Positions 1 through 8,129 of a DNA stretch of 64,000 nt are shown here, piece after piece; the first letter of the stretch is position 1, and the number at the start of each line of letters is the position of its first letter. Under the pieces are notes generated by a model. It was not told the DNA's origin. It did not search any database and worked only from the letters and a program-made list of their open reading frames with translations. The position numbers and the translations under genes were made by a program. Origin of the DNA: CAWGXZ01 sp963826695 (lineage in GTDB: Bacteria; Pseudomonadota; Gammaproteobacteria; Burkholderiales; Burkholderiaceae_C); NCBI GenBank assembly GCA_963826695.1, contig CAWGXZ010000007.1:118494-182493 (forward strand), given 5' to 3'.

Positions 1-1377
1 CATGCGGAAGCGCTGCACCTCCTGCATCTTGAGCTCGATGTAGGCGTCGATGTACGAATCGGTAAAGACGCCGCCCTTGGTCAGGAAGCCGCGCTCGCGG
101 TCGAGGTACTCGAGCGCCTGGTCGAGGCTGTGGCAGACCGTCGGGATCAGCTTGTCTTCCTCCGGCGGCAGGTGGTAGAGGTCCTTGCTGGCCGCTTCGC
201 CCGGATGGATCTTGTTTTCCACACCGTCGAGGCCGGCCATCAGCAGCGCCGAGAAGCCGAGGTACGGATTCATCATCGGATCGGGGAAGCGCGCCTCGAC
301 GCGGCGGCCCTTCGGATTCGAGACGAACGGAATGCGGATCGACGCCGAGCGGTTCTTGGCCGAATAGGCCAGCTTGACCGGCGCCTCGTAGCCCGGAACC
401 AGCCGCTTGTAGCTGTTGGTCGTCGGGTTGGTGATGGCGTTGAGCGCCCGGCCGTGCTTGATGATGCCGCCGATGTAGTACAGCGCGAATTCCGACAGAC
501 CGGCATAGCCGTCGCCTGCGAACAGGTTCTTGCCGTCCTTCCACACCGACTGGTGGACGTGCATGCCCGAGCCGTTGTCGCCGACGATCGGCTTCGGCAT
601 GAAGGTCACCGTCTTGCCGTACGAGTGCGCGACGTTCTGCAGCACATATTTCTGCAGCTGCGACCAGTCGGCACGCTGCAGCAGCGTGGCGAACTTGGTG
701 CCGATCTCCATCTGCCCGGCGTTGGCGACCTCGTGGTGATGGACCTCGACCGGGATGCCCATCGACTCGAGCACCAGGCACATCTCGGAGCGCAGGTCCT
801 GCCCCGAGTCGACCGGCGGCGTCGGGAAGTAGCCACCCTTGACGGTCGGCCGGTAGCCCGAATTGCCGTGCTCGTACTCCTTGCCGGTGTTCCAGGAGGC
901 CTCTTCGGACTCGACCTTGACGAAGCAGCCCGACATGTCGACGTTCCAGCGCACGCTGTCGAAGACGAAGAATTCGGGCTCGGGGCCGAAGAAGGCGGTG
1001 TCGCCAAGGCCTGACGACTTGAGGTAGGCCTCGGCGCGCTTGGCCAGCGAGCGCGGATCGCGCTCGTAGGCCTTGCCGTCGGCCGGCTCGAGCACGTCGC
1101 AGGTCATGATGATCGTCGACTCCTCGAAGAAGGGGTCGATGTTGGCGGTGTTCGGATCGGGCATCAGCAGCATGTCCGACGCCTCGATGCCCTTCCAGCC
1201 GGCGATCGACGAGCCGTCGAAGGCATGGCCCGAAACGAACTTGTCTTCGTCGAAGTGCGAAACCGGCACGGTGACGTGTTGCTCCTTGCCGCGCGTGTCG
1301 GTGAAGCGGAAGTCGACGAACTTGACTTCACTTTCCTTCACCATCTTCATCACGTCGGCGACGGTCTTGGCTGCCAT
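1..1377 (-). CDS. glnA: Glutamine synthetase type I, C-terminus cut by window edge
   Basis: Condenses glutamate and ammonia to glutamine at the cost of ATP; cytoplasmic dodecamer and main entry point of ammonia at low nitrogen. Reverse-strand translation opens MAAKTVADVMKMVKE and keeps typical GS-I segments, including the ammonium/ATP-site stretch around DGSSIAGWKGIE. The adenylylation loop DLYHLPPEE is present with the target Tyr at residue 401, so GlnE control is expected. 459 codons lie in the window; the family is about 470 residues, so only about ten residues are missing beyond base 1. CAGGAG sits 6 bases before the ATG. Regulation is probably nitrogen-dependent: a sigma-54 promoter and an NtrC-type palindrome lie upstream. 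Identity is secure. Confidence 0.96.
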   Translation of the reverse strand, partial: MAAKTVADVMKMVKESEVKFVDFRFTDTRGKEQHVTVPVSHFDEDKFVSGHAFDGSSIAGWKGIEASDMLLMPDPNTANIDPFFEESTIIMTCDVLEPADGKAYERDPRSLAKRAEAYLKSSGLGDTAFFGPEPEFFVFDSVRWNVDMSGCFVKVESEEASWNTGKEYEHGNSGYRPTVKGGYFPTPPVDSGQDLRSEMCLVLESMGIPVEVHHHEVANAGQMEIGTKFATLLQRADWSQLQKYVLQNVAHSYGKTVTFMPKPIVGDNGSGMHVHQSVWKDGKNLFAGDGYAGLSEFALYYIGGIIKHGRALNAITNPTTNSYKRLVPGYEAPVKLAYSAKNRSASIRIPFVSNPKGRRVEARFPDPMMNPYLGFSALLMAGLDGVENKIHPGEAASKDLYHLPPEEDKLIPTVCHSLDQALEYLDRERGFLTKGGVFTDSYIDAYIELKMQEVQRFRM

Positions 1378-1470
1378 CAATTACTCCTGAGGGATTTACG
1401 TGGGATGTCGATCGTTAACCGGACGCGCTGCATCCCGGTGCGCGCTGGGCGCGGCTGGGATGGCAACGAA

Positions 1471-1486
1471 TGCACGATCCATGCCG
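1471..1486 (-). promoter_or_regulatory. Putative sigma-54 (RpoN) promoter of glnA
   Basis: Read on the minus strand the site is CGGCATGGATCGTGCA. It has the obligatory GG and GC doublets exactly 10 bases apart and three mismatches to TGGCAC-N5-TTGCA. It lies about 95 bases before the glnA start. A matching NtrC palindrome upstream raises the likelihood. The call is from sequence only. Confidence 0.65.
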
Positions 1487-1573
1487 AAAGAAAGCGACCG
1501 CGAACCGGGTGGTGCTCATCGCTGAGGATCGATCGCCGGGCGCGAAAAGCGGCGTCGTCGAAATAAGAGGAAC

Positions 1574-1588
1574 GCACCTTTAAAGTGC
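1574..1588 (-). promoter_or_regulatory. NtrC-type binding site upstream of glnA
   Basis: The 15-bp site GCACCTTTAAAGTGC has the GCAC-N7-GTGC form of the NtrC (NR-I) box. Its centre is about 120 bases upstream of the start expected from the sigma-54 promoter, a usual enhancer distance. A weaker half-match (GCACCAATTCAGGGC, 1603-1617) lies 29 bp further up, inside the 3' end of the neighbouring gene, where a second NtrC dimer often binds. Confidence 0.6.
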
Positions 1589-1597
1589 GCCATGCTA

Positions 1598-2434
1598 TCA
1601 GCGCACCAATTCAGGGCCCATCTTCGCACCAACAGCGATCAGGCCGGTTTTGAGTGCCTGGAAGGCGGCGTCGAGCGAGTCTGCGTCGCCCTTCACGCCC
1701 AGGTCGATATGACGGCCCCATTGCGGATGGTCGACGCTGGGCAGGCTGAAGACCTTGATGCCCGCGAACTTCGCCTCGATTTCCTCCATCAGCGGCGTGA
1801 GCGCAGCTTCCATGGCACCGAAGACGATGACCGAGCGCTCGCTGGTTGCCGGGGCTCGCTGCGCGTCCTGGTAGTGCGTGTCGAGGACCCATTCGATCAT
1901 CGGCCACGCCATGACGGGAAAACCCGGCACGAAGTAGACGCCGCCGGGCGCGCCGTCGGGCGACGGCGCCGGTGCCCGGATCGCGAATCCGGCAATCTTG
2001 TTGTACGGGTTCGGGATGATCTCTGCGCCGCTCGGAAAGACGCCCATGTTGAGCCGGTGCACGTTGTCCTCGCGATCGGGATCGAAGCTCGCTCCGCTCT
2101 CGGCAGCCACATCGCGCATGCGCTCGATGATCAGGTCGCGTGCCTGCGGATGCAGTGCCAGTTCCACCCCGAGCGCCCGTGCCGCGCACTGGCGCGTGTG
2201 GTCATCGGGGGTCGCACCGATGCCGCCGCACGAGAAAACCACCTCGCCGCGCCCGGCTGCGGCAAATGCATCGCGCAGATCGGCGGTGATGCGCTCGGGG
2301 TCGTCGCCGACGTAGCGGGCCCAGGTGAGCGCCAGGCCGCGAGCGCCGAGGAGTTCGATCACCTTGGGCAGGTGTTTGTCGGCGCGTCGTCCGGAAAGGA
2401 TTTCGTCGCCGATGATGAGCAGGCCGAAGTTCAT
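1598..2434 (-). CDS. MoCF/CinA-N domain protein (competence/damage-inducible protein A family)
   Basis: 278 residues opening MNFGLLIIGDEILSGRRAD, the hallmark of the molybdopterin-binding MoCF fold found in CinA N-termini. The FSCGGIGATPDDHTR segment matches the GGxGxTxDD binding loop, and VYFVPGFPVMAW matches the later conserved turn. The C-terminal amidohydrolase (PncC) domain of full-length CinA is absent, so this is the short stand-alone form of unclear function; related domains hydrolyse nucleotide pyrophosphates. The ATG overlaps the stop of the upstream EI24 gene by four bases (ATGA), so the two are probably translationally coupled. The frame stays open much further upstream, but that is the shadow of the EI24 gene. 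The glnA enhancer site lies at its 3' end. Confidence 0.85.
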   Translation of the reverse strand: MNFGLLIIGDEILSGRRADKHLPKVIELLGARGLALTWARYVGDDPERITADLRDAFAAAGRGEVVFSCGGIGATPDDHTRQCAARALGVELALHPQARDLIIERMRDVAAESGASFDPDREDNVHRLNMGVFPSGAEIIPNPYNKIAGFAIRAPAPSPDGAPGGVYFVPGFPVMAWPMIEWVLDTHYQDAQRAPATSERSVIVFGAMEAALTPLMEEIEAKFAGIKVFSLPSVDHPQWGRHIDLGVKGDADSLDAAFQALKTGLIAVGAKMGPELVR

Positions 2435-3291
2435 GTGGAGGGGGCAACCGGAAGGACAGGGTTCGACGCCATGCGCACCGGCGGGACGGCGCCGGTGCGC
2501 GGCGTATCGGCCGCGCGCAGCGCTTCGAGCGCAGCCAGTGCGTAGTGGGTGAACCAGAGCGCCGAAAAGGCGAAGACGAACGTGTAGATCCAGATCGCCA
2601 GCGGCACCAGCAACGGTGCCAGGGCGATGAAGAGAAGCGCCGAGGCCCAGACCACGCTCGGCGCCGCACCGAGGTAGCCGCAAATGATGCCCATCAACAG
2701 CAGCGACGAGCGATGGCTTCGCATCAACTGCTCGCGCTCGGCAGCGCTGGCGTGCTCTGCAAGCACGTCGTAACTCATCACCCGGTAGGTCAGCCAGCCC
2801 CAGATCAGCGGCGGCACGATCAGCACCAGCGGCGGAATGAACCACAGCGGCACGCTCAACAGCAGCACCAGCACGGCCAGCAGACTGGCCCCGACGGCAC
2901 CGAAGGCGCCGGCAACGAACGAGCCGCCGCGCAGCCGTTGCAGGCCCGGGAAGCGCCGCTGCTCGACCAGCCGCACCAGCGCCGGCACAACAGCCGTTGC
3001 GACCACCAGCAGGGCCACCAGCACCATCAGCGGCGTTGCGAACAGCACCAGCAGCAGCGGTGCCAGCACACCGTCCATTCCCATGCCGGCGAGCCAGCCA
3101 TCCAGGCTGGACAGGATCCACCACGAAGACAGCCCCGACTGCAGCGCCGCCAGCGCGGGCCGCCAGCCGAAGTAGCCGATGCCGAGCGCCGCGAGGCTCA
3201 TCACGAGCAGCGGCAGGAGCGTCAGGCCGATAACCCGCGGCAGCAGGCAATAGGCCGCAGCGCGCCAGAACGAGTCGACCACCGGTTTCAT
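2431..3291 (-). CDS. EI24 domain multi-pass membrane protein
   Basis: 286 residues with several long hydrophobic stretches (about residues 17-40, 75-110, 130-175 and 195-245), matching the EI24/CysZ-like family of inner-membrane proteins. CysZ members move sulfate, but no sulfur genes are nearby, so I do not assign a substrate. The C-terminal 35 residues are hydrophilic and probably cytoplasmic. The start ATG lies 36 bases after the stop of the hydroxylase gene, and the 3' end overlaps the MoCF gene by four bases. A TATCCT sequence 8 bases before the ATG could be a very close -10 element. Confidence 0.78.
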   Translation of the reverse strand: MKPVVDSFWRAAAYCLLPRVIGLTLLPLLVMSLAALGIGYFGWRPALAALQSGLSSWWILSSLDGWLAGMGMDGVLAPLLLVLFATPLMVLVALLVVATAVVPALVRLVEQRRFPGLQRLRGGSFVAGAFGAVGASLLAVLVLLLSVPLWFIPPLVLIVPPLIWGWLTYRVMSYDVLAEHASAAEREQLMRSHRSSLLLMGIICGYLGAAPSVVWASALLFIALAPLLVPLAIWIYTFVFAFSALWFTHYALAALEALRAADTPRTGAVPPVRMASNPVLPVAPST

Positions 3292-3327
3292 CGGCGGGGA
3301 GGATACCCGAGGGTTCGGCGCCGGGAC

Positions 3328-4317
3328 TCAGCCGCGCCCGGCCAGGCGCAGCAGGCCCTGCCACTGCTGCGACCAGAATCCGTGCCCGTAGTCGCGTCCG
3401 CCGTGTTCCGGCAGCTGATCGCGGATGCCGGTGGCGTCGAAGCGGCGCTCGAAATTGGCGGTGCCGAACAACACGTCCCAGAACGGAAACAGCACCGCGA
3501 AATTGTGCCCGCCGAGGCTGCCGGCGCCGCGCGATTCATGGCCGAGTCCGATGCTGTGATGCAGGCGGTGAAACCGCGGGCTGACGAGCAGGCGCTCGCC
3601 CAGGCTGCCGAAACCGATCCGCAGGTTGCCGTGGGAAAAGCTCTCGACCAGCTGGGTAAGGGCCACCAGGGCGACAAATTGTCCGGGCGGCACGCCAATG
3701 AGGTGCGCGAGCAAAACCAGCAGGCTGTCGCGAAGCAGGTCGTCGAGCAGGTGATTGCGGTTGTCGCTCCAGACGGTCATCTGGCGCTGGCTGTGGTGCA
3801 GCGCGTGCAGCGCCCACCACCAGCGCAGGCCGTGCTGACCGCGGTGCAGCCAGTAGTCGGCGAAGTCGAAGACCAGCAGATACGCCGCAAATGCAAACCA
3901 GGCTGTGTCGCTGACCCCGGGCCAGAGCGGCGCCAGCTGCGCGTCGAGCTGCCAGGCCGTGGCGCCGAGCATCCGCGCCTGGCCGACCAGTGCATTCCAG
4001 AGCGGATCGACGACGAAGAACAGCCCCAGCCGGAACAACCCGAGCCGGTGCAGCAGCGTGTACACCATGTCCTCGCGCACGGCGGCACGGTCTGTCACCG
4101 GCTCGGCCGGCCACCGCCGTTCGAGCGGCTGGAAGACCAGCACGAGCACCAGCAGCTGGAGGAGGCCGACGAGCAGCCAGCCGGTTGCTGCGAAGCCGTC
4201 CTCGAGCAAGTTGCCCTGGCCGGCAGCGAAAAGCAGCGGCTGGACCAGCCCTTCGAAAAGCCCCTGCTGAAGCCCGTCGAAGCCTGCCACCAGCCAGTCG
4301 ATCAGCGCCTCGACCAC
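3328..4317 (-). CDS. Sterol desaturase / fatty acid hydroxylase family protein
   Basis: 329 residues, integral membrane, with the His clusters of the di-iron fatty acid hydroxylase superfamily: DYWLHRGQH, HALHHS and HRLHHS, plus HNF near the C-terminus. N-terminal hydrophobic segments (about 45-65 and 140-155) precede the catalytic part. The family hydroxylates or desaturates lipids, carotenoids or alkylglycerols; the substrate here cannot be told. The start is GTG, 6 bases after the stop of the deacetylase gene, so it is most likely cotranscribed with it. The pairing of a lipid hydroxylase with a carbohydrate deacetylase suggests an envelope role, which is inference. Confidence 0.85.
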   Translation of the reverse strand: MVEALIDWLVAGFDGLQQGLFEGLVQPLLFAAGQGNLLEDGFAATGWLLVGLLQLLVLVLVFQPLERRWPAEPVTDRAAVREDMVYTLLHRLGLFRLGLFFVVDPLWNALVGQARMLGATAWQLDAQLAPLWPGVSDTAWFAFAAYLLVFDFADYWLHRGQHGLRWWWALHALHHSQRQMTVWSDNRNHLLDDLLRDSLLVLLAHLIGVPPGQFVALVALTQLVESFSHGNLRIGFGSLGERLLVSPRFHRLHHSIGLGHESRGAGSLGGHNFAVLFPFWDVLFGTANFERRFDATGIRDQLPEHGGRDYGHGFWSQQWQGLLRLAGRG

Positions 4318-4323
4318 GGCCTC

Positions 4324-5109
4324 TCAGCGGATGAACAGGTTGCGATAGGCCGGATGCTCGCGCAGCGTCGCGAAGCAGAATCCACGCGCCTTCAGGCCGA
4401 CGATCAGCGGCTCCAGCACCGCGGGCGCCCAGGGTTCGCGACGTGACCAGATGCCCAGATGCGCAAGCAGGATGTCGCCCTGGCGCACGTCGCGCAGCGC
4501 GCGCTCGAGCAACATCCGGTTCGGATATTTTTCGCTCGGCAATTCGTCGCCGAGGAAGCCGGCCGGACTCCAGCCGACATGGTGCCAGCCGCACGCCTGG
4601 GCCGCCGCCAGCAGCACTGGCGAGGTCTTGCCACCGGGTGCGCGGAACAGCGGCGCCATCTTCTGGCCGGTCATGGCGTGAAATCGGTCTGCCGGCTGCT
4701 GCAGCGCCGCACAGTACCGGGCCGCGCTCCAGTCGAACGTGCGGCCCGCCTCGGGCCCCGCGCTCGGCCGAACCCTGAAGCCGCCTGGCAGGTCGGCAAG
4801 CCAATGCGCATGGTCGAATGTGTGCGAGGCAAAGACGTGGCCCTCGGCAGCACGCGCCTTCCACCACGGCGCCCAGCTGTCGTCGAGGCTGCTGCCGCCG
4901 TTCAGCGTGCGCTCGTTGGCGAGGAAGAAAGTCGCACGAATCTGCTGTCGGGCCAGCACGTCGGCGAACAACGGCGCCACGCCCATGTGCCCGGTGTCGA
5001 TGGTGAGGTAGATCGGCTTGTCGCCGCTGCCGTTGCCGCAAACCGCGGCCGCGACGAGCACGGGTGCGGCCGCGACCAGCGCCAGCAGGACGCTAGCGAC
5101 GCGGCGCAT
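4324..5109 (-). CDS. Exported polysaccharide deacetylase family protein
   Basis: 261 residues from the chosen ATG (MRRVASVLLALVAAAP), which gives a clean Sec signal peptide ending near AAAVCG; an upstream in-frame ATG would add 14 residues and spoil it. The NodB-type fold shows LTIDTGH (motif 1, with the catalytic Asp region altered from the usual TFDD), SHTFDHAH (motif 2 metal His residues) and FRAPGGKTSP (motif 3). The family removes acetyl groups from chitin, peptidoglycan or other N-acetyl sugars in the periplasm. Its start overlaps the upstream beta-propeller gene by 17 bases. The substrate is unknown. Confidence 0.85.
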   Translation of the reverse strand: MRRVASVLLALVAAAPVLVAAAVCGNGSGDKPIYLTIDTGHMGVAPLFADVLARQQIRATFFLANERTLNGGSSLDDSWAPWWKARAAEGHVFASHTFDHAHWLADLPGGFRVRPSAGPEAGRTFDWSAARYCAALQQPADRFHAMTGQKMAPLFRAPGGKTSPVLLAAAQACGWHHVGWSPAGFLGDELPSEKYPNRMLLERALRDVRQGDILLAHLGIWSRREPWAPAVLEPLIVGLKARGFCFATLREHPAYRNLFIR

Positions 5110-6205
5110 GGTCGAGCGTCCAGACGCCGTGCGGCGAGCGGCCCACGGCAACCTGGCGTACGACGCTGCGCTTCTGGGTATCGATGACGGTCAGGCGTCG
5201 CGCCCAGCGCGAGGTGACGAAGAGCGTGCGCCCATCCGCCGAAAGGTCCATGCAGTCAGGTCCGCCAGGCGCCGGGTACTCGGCAACGGCGGACAGTGTC
5301 TCGAGGTCGAGCTTGCTGATGGTGTTGGCGATCCGGTTGCTCACCAGCACATGGCGACCGTCGCCGACTGAACGGAAGGCGTGCGCGCCCGCCCCGGTGA
5401 CGATGCGCTTGACGAGTCGCGGCTGCGCCTGACTGACGTCGTAAACCTCGACGTGGCGATCACCGGTCAGGCCGACCAGCAGCAGCCGGTCGTCGGGGCT
5501 GAGGTAAACATCGGCGGGCATCTTGCCAACGGGAATCCGCCAGCGCGGCTTCTGCGTCGACAGATCGACGGCCATCAGCTCGTCGCTGTCCTGCAACGAC
5601 GCATAGATGACGCTGCTGCGGCTGTCGATCGCCAAATGGCTCGGCGTTCTTCCCGCCGGGATGCGGGCCACCAGCTGCGCCGGGCGTTTTGCATCCTGCG
5701 GCTCCCAGCGGTAGAGATCGATCCGGTCCAGCCGGTTCGACGCGGTCACCAGCCACTTCATGTCGGGCGAGAAGCGCAGGTGGTAGGGATCGGGAATGCC
5801 GCCGATCACCCGCTGCACCTCGGCGGTTGCCGGGTCGATCAACGTCAGGCTGTCGCTGAGCGCACTGGCCACCAGCAGCGACTTCTCGTCGGGCGCCAGA
5901 TACAGATGGTGTGGCTCCTTGCCGGTCGGAATCCGCTTGATCTCGGTGAAAGTCTGCGGATCGATGACGCTGATACTGGCGTCGAGCGAATTGAGCACGA
6001 AGATCGGCCGCGTCGGAGCGGCAGCGGCCGTGGTCAGCGCCAGGACGTTGCCGGTGGCGAGCACCAGGCTGCCGAGCGTCGCGGCAATGCGACCAATCCG
6101 GCGTCCGATCGAGCGTGCAGCCAGGCGGCCGCCAGGATCGCCGCTGACGACTGTGCCCTGATGAGGGGCGCGCCCCGCGTGCACGCCGGTGATGGTGCTA
6201 TTCAC
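5093..6205 (-). CDS. YncE-like seven-bladed beta-propeller protein
   Basis: About 360-370 residues. After an Arg-rich n-region and hydrophobic core (LGSLVLATGNVLALTTAAAA) come repeated YVTN-type blades: PHHLYLAPDEKSLLVAS, PYHLRFSPDMKWLVTAS, PADVYLSPDDRLLLVG and CMDLSADGRTLFVTS. Such proteins are periplasmic propellers, often accessory to redox or surface systems; the ligand is unknown. The start is not resolved: GTG at 6205 or GTG at 6184 are both possible and neither has a good ribosome site. The first overlaps the AIM24 stop by 8 bases. The downstream deacetylase starts inside its 3' end, so the pair looks like one transcript. Confidence 0.78.
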   Translation of the reverse strand: MNSTITGVHAGRAPHQGTVVSGDPGGRLAARSIGRRIGRIAATLGSLVLATGNVLALTTAAAAPTRPIFVLNSLDASISVIDPQTFTEIKRIPTGKEPHHLYLAPDEKSLLVASALSDSLTLIDPATAEVQRVIGGIPDPYHLRFSPDMKWLVTASNRLDRIDLYRWEPQDAKRPAQLVARIPAGRTPSHLAIDSRSSVIYASLQDSDELMAVDLSTQKPRWRIPVGKMPADVYLSPDDRLLLVGLTGDRHVEVYDVSQAQPRLVKRIVTGAGAHAFRSVGDGRHVLVSNRIANTISKLDLETLSAVAEYPAPGGPDCMDLSADGRTLFVTSRWARRLTVIDTQKRSVVRQVAVGRSPHGVWTLDHAPRR

Positions 6206-7073
6206 CGTCGCCGTCGCCGTCGCCAAAGCCGTCGAACCCGCCGCCGCTGCTGCCGCCGGAGCCGAGCATTCCACCGAGCACCCCGCCGGCACCGAGTCCC
6301 GCGAGACCGCCCAGCAGGCTGCCTTCCTCTCGCCCGCCAGAGCCACGCTGCGGCGCCGCAGCGAAGATCCTCGAGGCCAAACGCGAGAACGGCAGGCTCT
6401 GCAGCCAGACACTGCCCGGGCCGCTGACCTTGGCGAAAAACAGGCCTTCGCCACCGAACAGGGCCGTCTTGATCTTGCCGACGTACTGGATCTCGAAGTT
6501 CACGTTCGGCGTGAAGCCGACGACGCAGCCGGTGTCGATCAGCAGGGTCTCGCCAGCGGCCAGGTCGCGGCGCATGACCGAGCCGCCTGCATGCACGAAG
6601 GCCAACCCGTCACCTTCGAGCCGCTGCATGATGAAACCCTCGCCGCCGAAGAAGCCGACCGAGAGGCGCTGCTGGAAGTAGATGCCGAGCGATACGCCGC
6701 GGGCGGCACAAAGGAACGAATCCTTCTGGCAGATGAATGTGCCACCCATCCGGCTCAGATCCATCGGCAGGATCTTCCCCGGGTACGGCGCAGCGAAAGC
6801 AACCTTGCGCTTCAGCCCCGTCGCGTTGGTGTAGACCGTCGTGAACAGCGACTCGCCGGTGACCAGCCGCTTTCCGGCGCCGAGCAGCTTGCCGAACAGG
6901 CCGCCCGAGGACGAGCGGGCACCGTCGCCGAACACCGTGTCCATCTGGATGCCGGCGTCCATGTACATCAGGCTGCCGGCCTCGCCCACGGCGGCCTCGT
7001 TCGGGTCGAGTTCGATCTCGACAAACTGCATCTCCGAGCCCTTGATCTCGAAGTCGACGACGTCCATGCCCAT
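6198..7073 (-). CDS. AIM24 / TIGR00266 family protein
   Basis: 291 residues. The body matches the AIM24 (DUF124) beta-sandwich family: GEAGSLMYMDAGIQMDT near residue 35, then repeated GGEGF/GGEGLFF turns. Bacterial members have no settled function; the yeast namesake is a mitochondrial membrane organiser. The C-terminal 50 residues are almost all Gly/Ser with an acidic GDGDGDGE ending, a low-complexity tail absent from most relatives. GGAAG lies upstream of MGMDVVD; the second ATG is equally possible. It begins a run of closely packed minus-strand genes ending with the deacetylase and hydroxylase. Confidence 0.82.
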   Translation of the reverse strand: MGMDVVDFEIKGSEMQFVEIELDPNEAAVGEAGSLMYMDAGIQMDTVFGDGARSSSGGLFGKLLGAGKRLVTGESLFTTVYTNATGLKRKVAFAAPYPGKILPMDLSRMGGTFICQKDSFLCAARGVSLGIYFQQRLSVGFFGGEGFIMQRLEGDGLAFVHAGGSVMRRDLAAGETLLIDTGCVVGFTPNVNFEIQYVGKIKTALFGGEGLFFAKVSGPGSVWLQSLPFSRLASRIFAAAPQRGSGGREEGSLLGGLAGLGAGGVLGGMLGSGGSSGGGFDGFGDGDGDGE

Positions 7074-7121
7074 GTTCAGTGATTCTTCCGGTTGGCTTGA
7101 TGCTTCGACAGGACTTCGCGG

Positions 7122-8006
7122 CTAGACCGCCACCCCGGCAACGCCGTTCGCGGCGAACCAGGCCAGACACCGCTTCCAGCCGTCGGCCGCGGCCTCGGCG
7201 CGGAAGCTGGGTCGGTAATCGGCATGAAAGGCATGCGGTGCATCGGGGTAAACCACGAACTCCGAGCGTCGCGCCGGCGCGCTGCCATTGGCCAGCTGCG
7301 ATTTCATGACATCGATGTCGGCGACCGGGATACCCGTGTCGGCGCTGCCGTAGAGGCCGAGCACGGGTGCGCGAAGCCGTACGACGGCATCGACGGGATG
7401 GGTCGGTGCCAGCGGCGTCGGCGCACCGAGCAGGCGGCCGTACCAGGCCACGCCCGCCTGCACCGCCGGGCTGTGCGCGGCATAGAGCCAGGTGATGCGG
7501 CCGCCCCAGCAGAAGCCCGTGATGGCAGCCTTGTCAGCCGCACCGCCGTTGGCGCGTGCCCAGGCGAGCGTCGCGTCGAGATCGGCCATCGCCTCCGCGT
7601 CGGACTTCTTCGACACCACCTCGGCGATCAGCTTCGCGGTGTCGGTGTAGGACTGGGCATTCCCCTGCCGCGCGAACAGCTCCGGCGCGACCGCGAGGTA
7701 GCCCTGGCGGGCAAAGCGCCGCGTCACGTCGGCGATATGCGCATGCACGCCGAAGATTTCCGGGACGACCAGCACCACCGGCAAACCCGAGCGACCCGCC
7801 GGCGCAGCCCGGTACGCCGGCATGGCGAAGCCACCGACGTCGATCATCACCGCGCCGGCGGTCAGCCCGCTGGCATCGGTGGTGATCGTCTGCGCACCGA
7901 CCGGAAGCACCGACGCGGCAAAGCTGCTGCCGATCGCGCCGGCGACGAATTCGCGCCGGCTGAATGGGCGCAGCGACTCGGGCGCTTCGCGGTCGTGAAT
8001 TGGCAT
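7122..8006 (-). CDS. Tat-exported dienelactone hydrolase family protein
   Basis: 294 residues. The N-terminus has a twin-arginine signal (SRREFVAGAIGSSFAAS, residues 16-32). The alpha/beta-hydrolase part keeps the dienelactone hydrolase triad: Cys166 in GFCWGG, Asp223 in YGSADTG and His258 in APHAFHA. DLH enzymes open cyclic ester lactones in chlorocatechol breakdown, but exported relatives occur widely without catechol genes, as here, so the substrate is open. A TAGAAT hexamer lies 51 bases before the ATG (8058-8063). The gene is divergent from ppx with 123 bases between starts. Confidence 0.88.
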   Translation of the reverse strand: MPIHDREAPESLRPFSRREFVAGAIGSSFAASVLPVGAQTITTDASGLTAGAVMIDVGGFAMPAYRAAPAGRSGLPVVLVVPEIFGVHAHIADVTRRFARQGYLAVAPELFARQGNAQSYTDTAKLIAEVVSKKSDAEAMADLDATLAWARANGGAADKAAITGFCWGGRITWLYAAHSPAVQAGVAWYGRLLGAPTPLAPTHPVDAVVRLRAPVLGLYGSADTGIPVADIDVMKSQLANGSAPARRSEFVVYPDAPHAFHADYRPSFRAEAAADGWKRCLAWFAANGVAGVAV

Positions 8007-8129
8007 TGCAGGCTCCAGCAGGGGACCACCTGGCCCGGGTCGGGCAGGTGGTGGGCGATTCTAGGAGAGGGCTGCCCAAAGACCGACCGACGCCCATTTC
8101 CCCTGCCGCAGTGCCCTGACAATCGCGCG

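Noticed and set aside
1598..3364. 588-codon frame that looks like a fusion of a membrane protein to the MoCF protein
   Set aside because: The first 300 codons are the EI24 gene read in the wrong frame; the MoCF protein starts at 2434.
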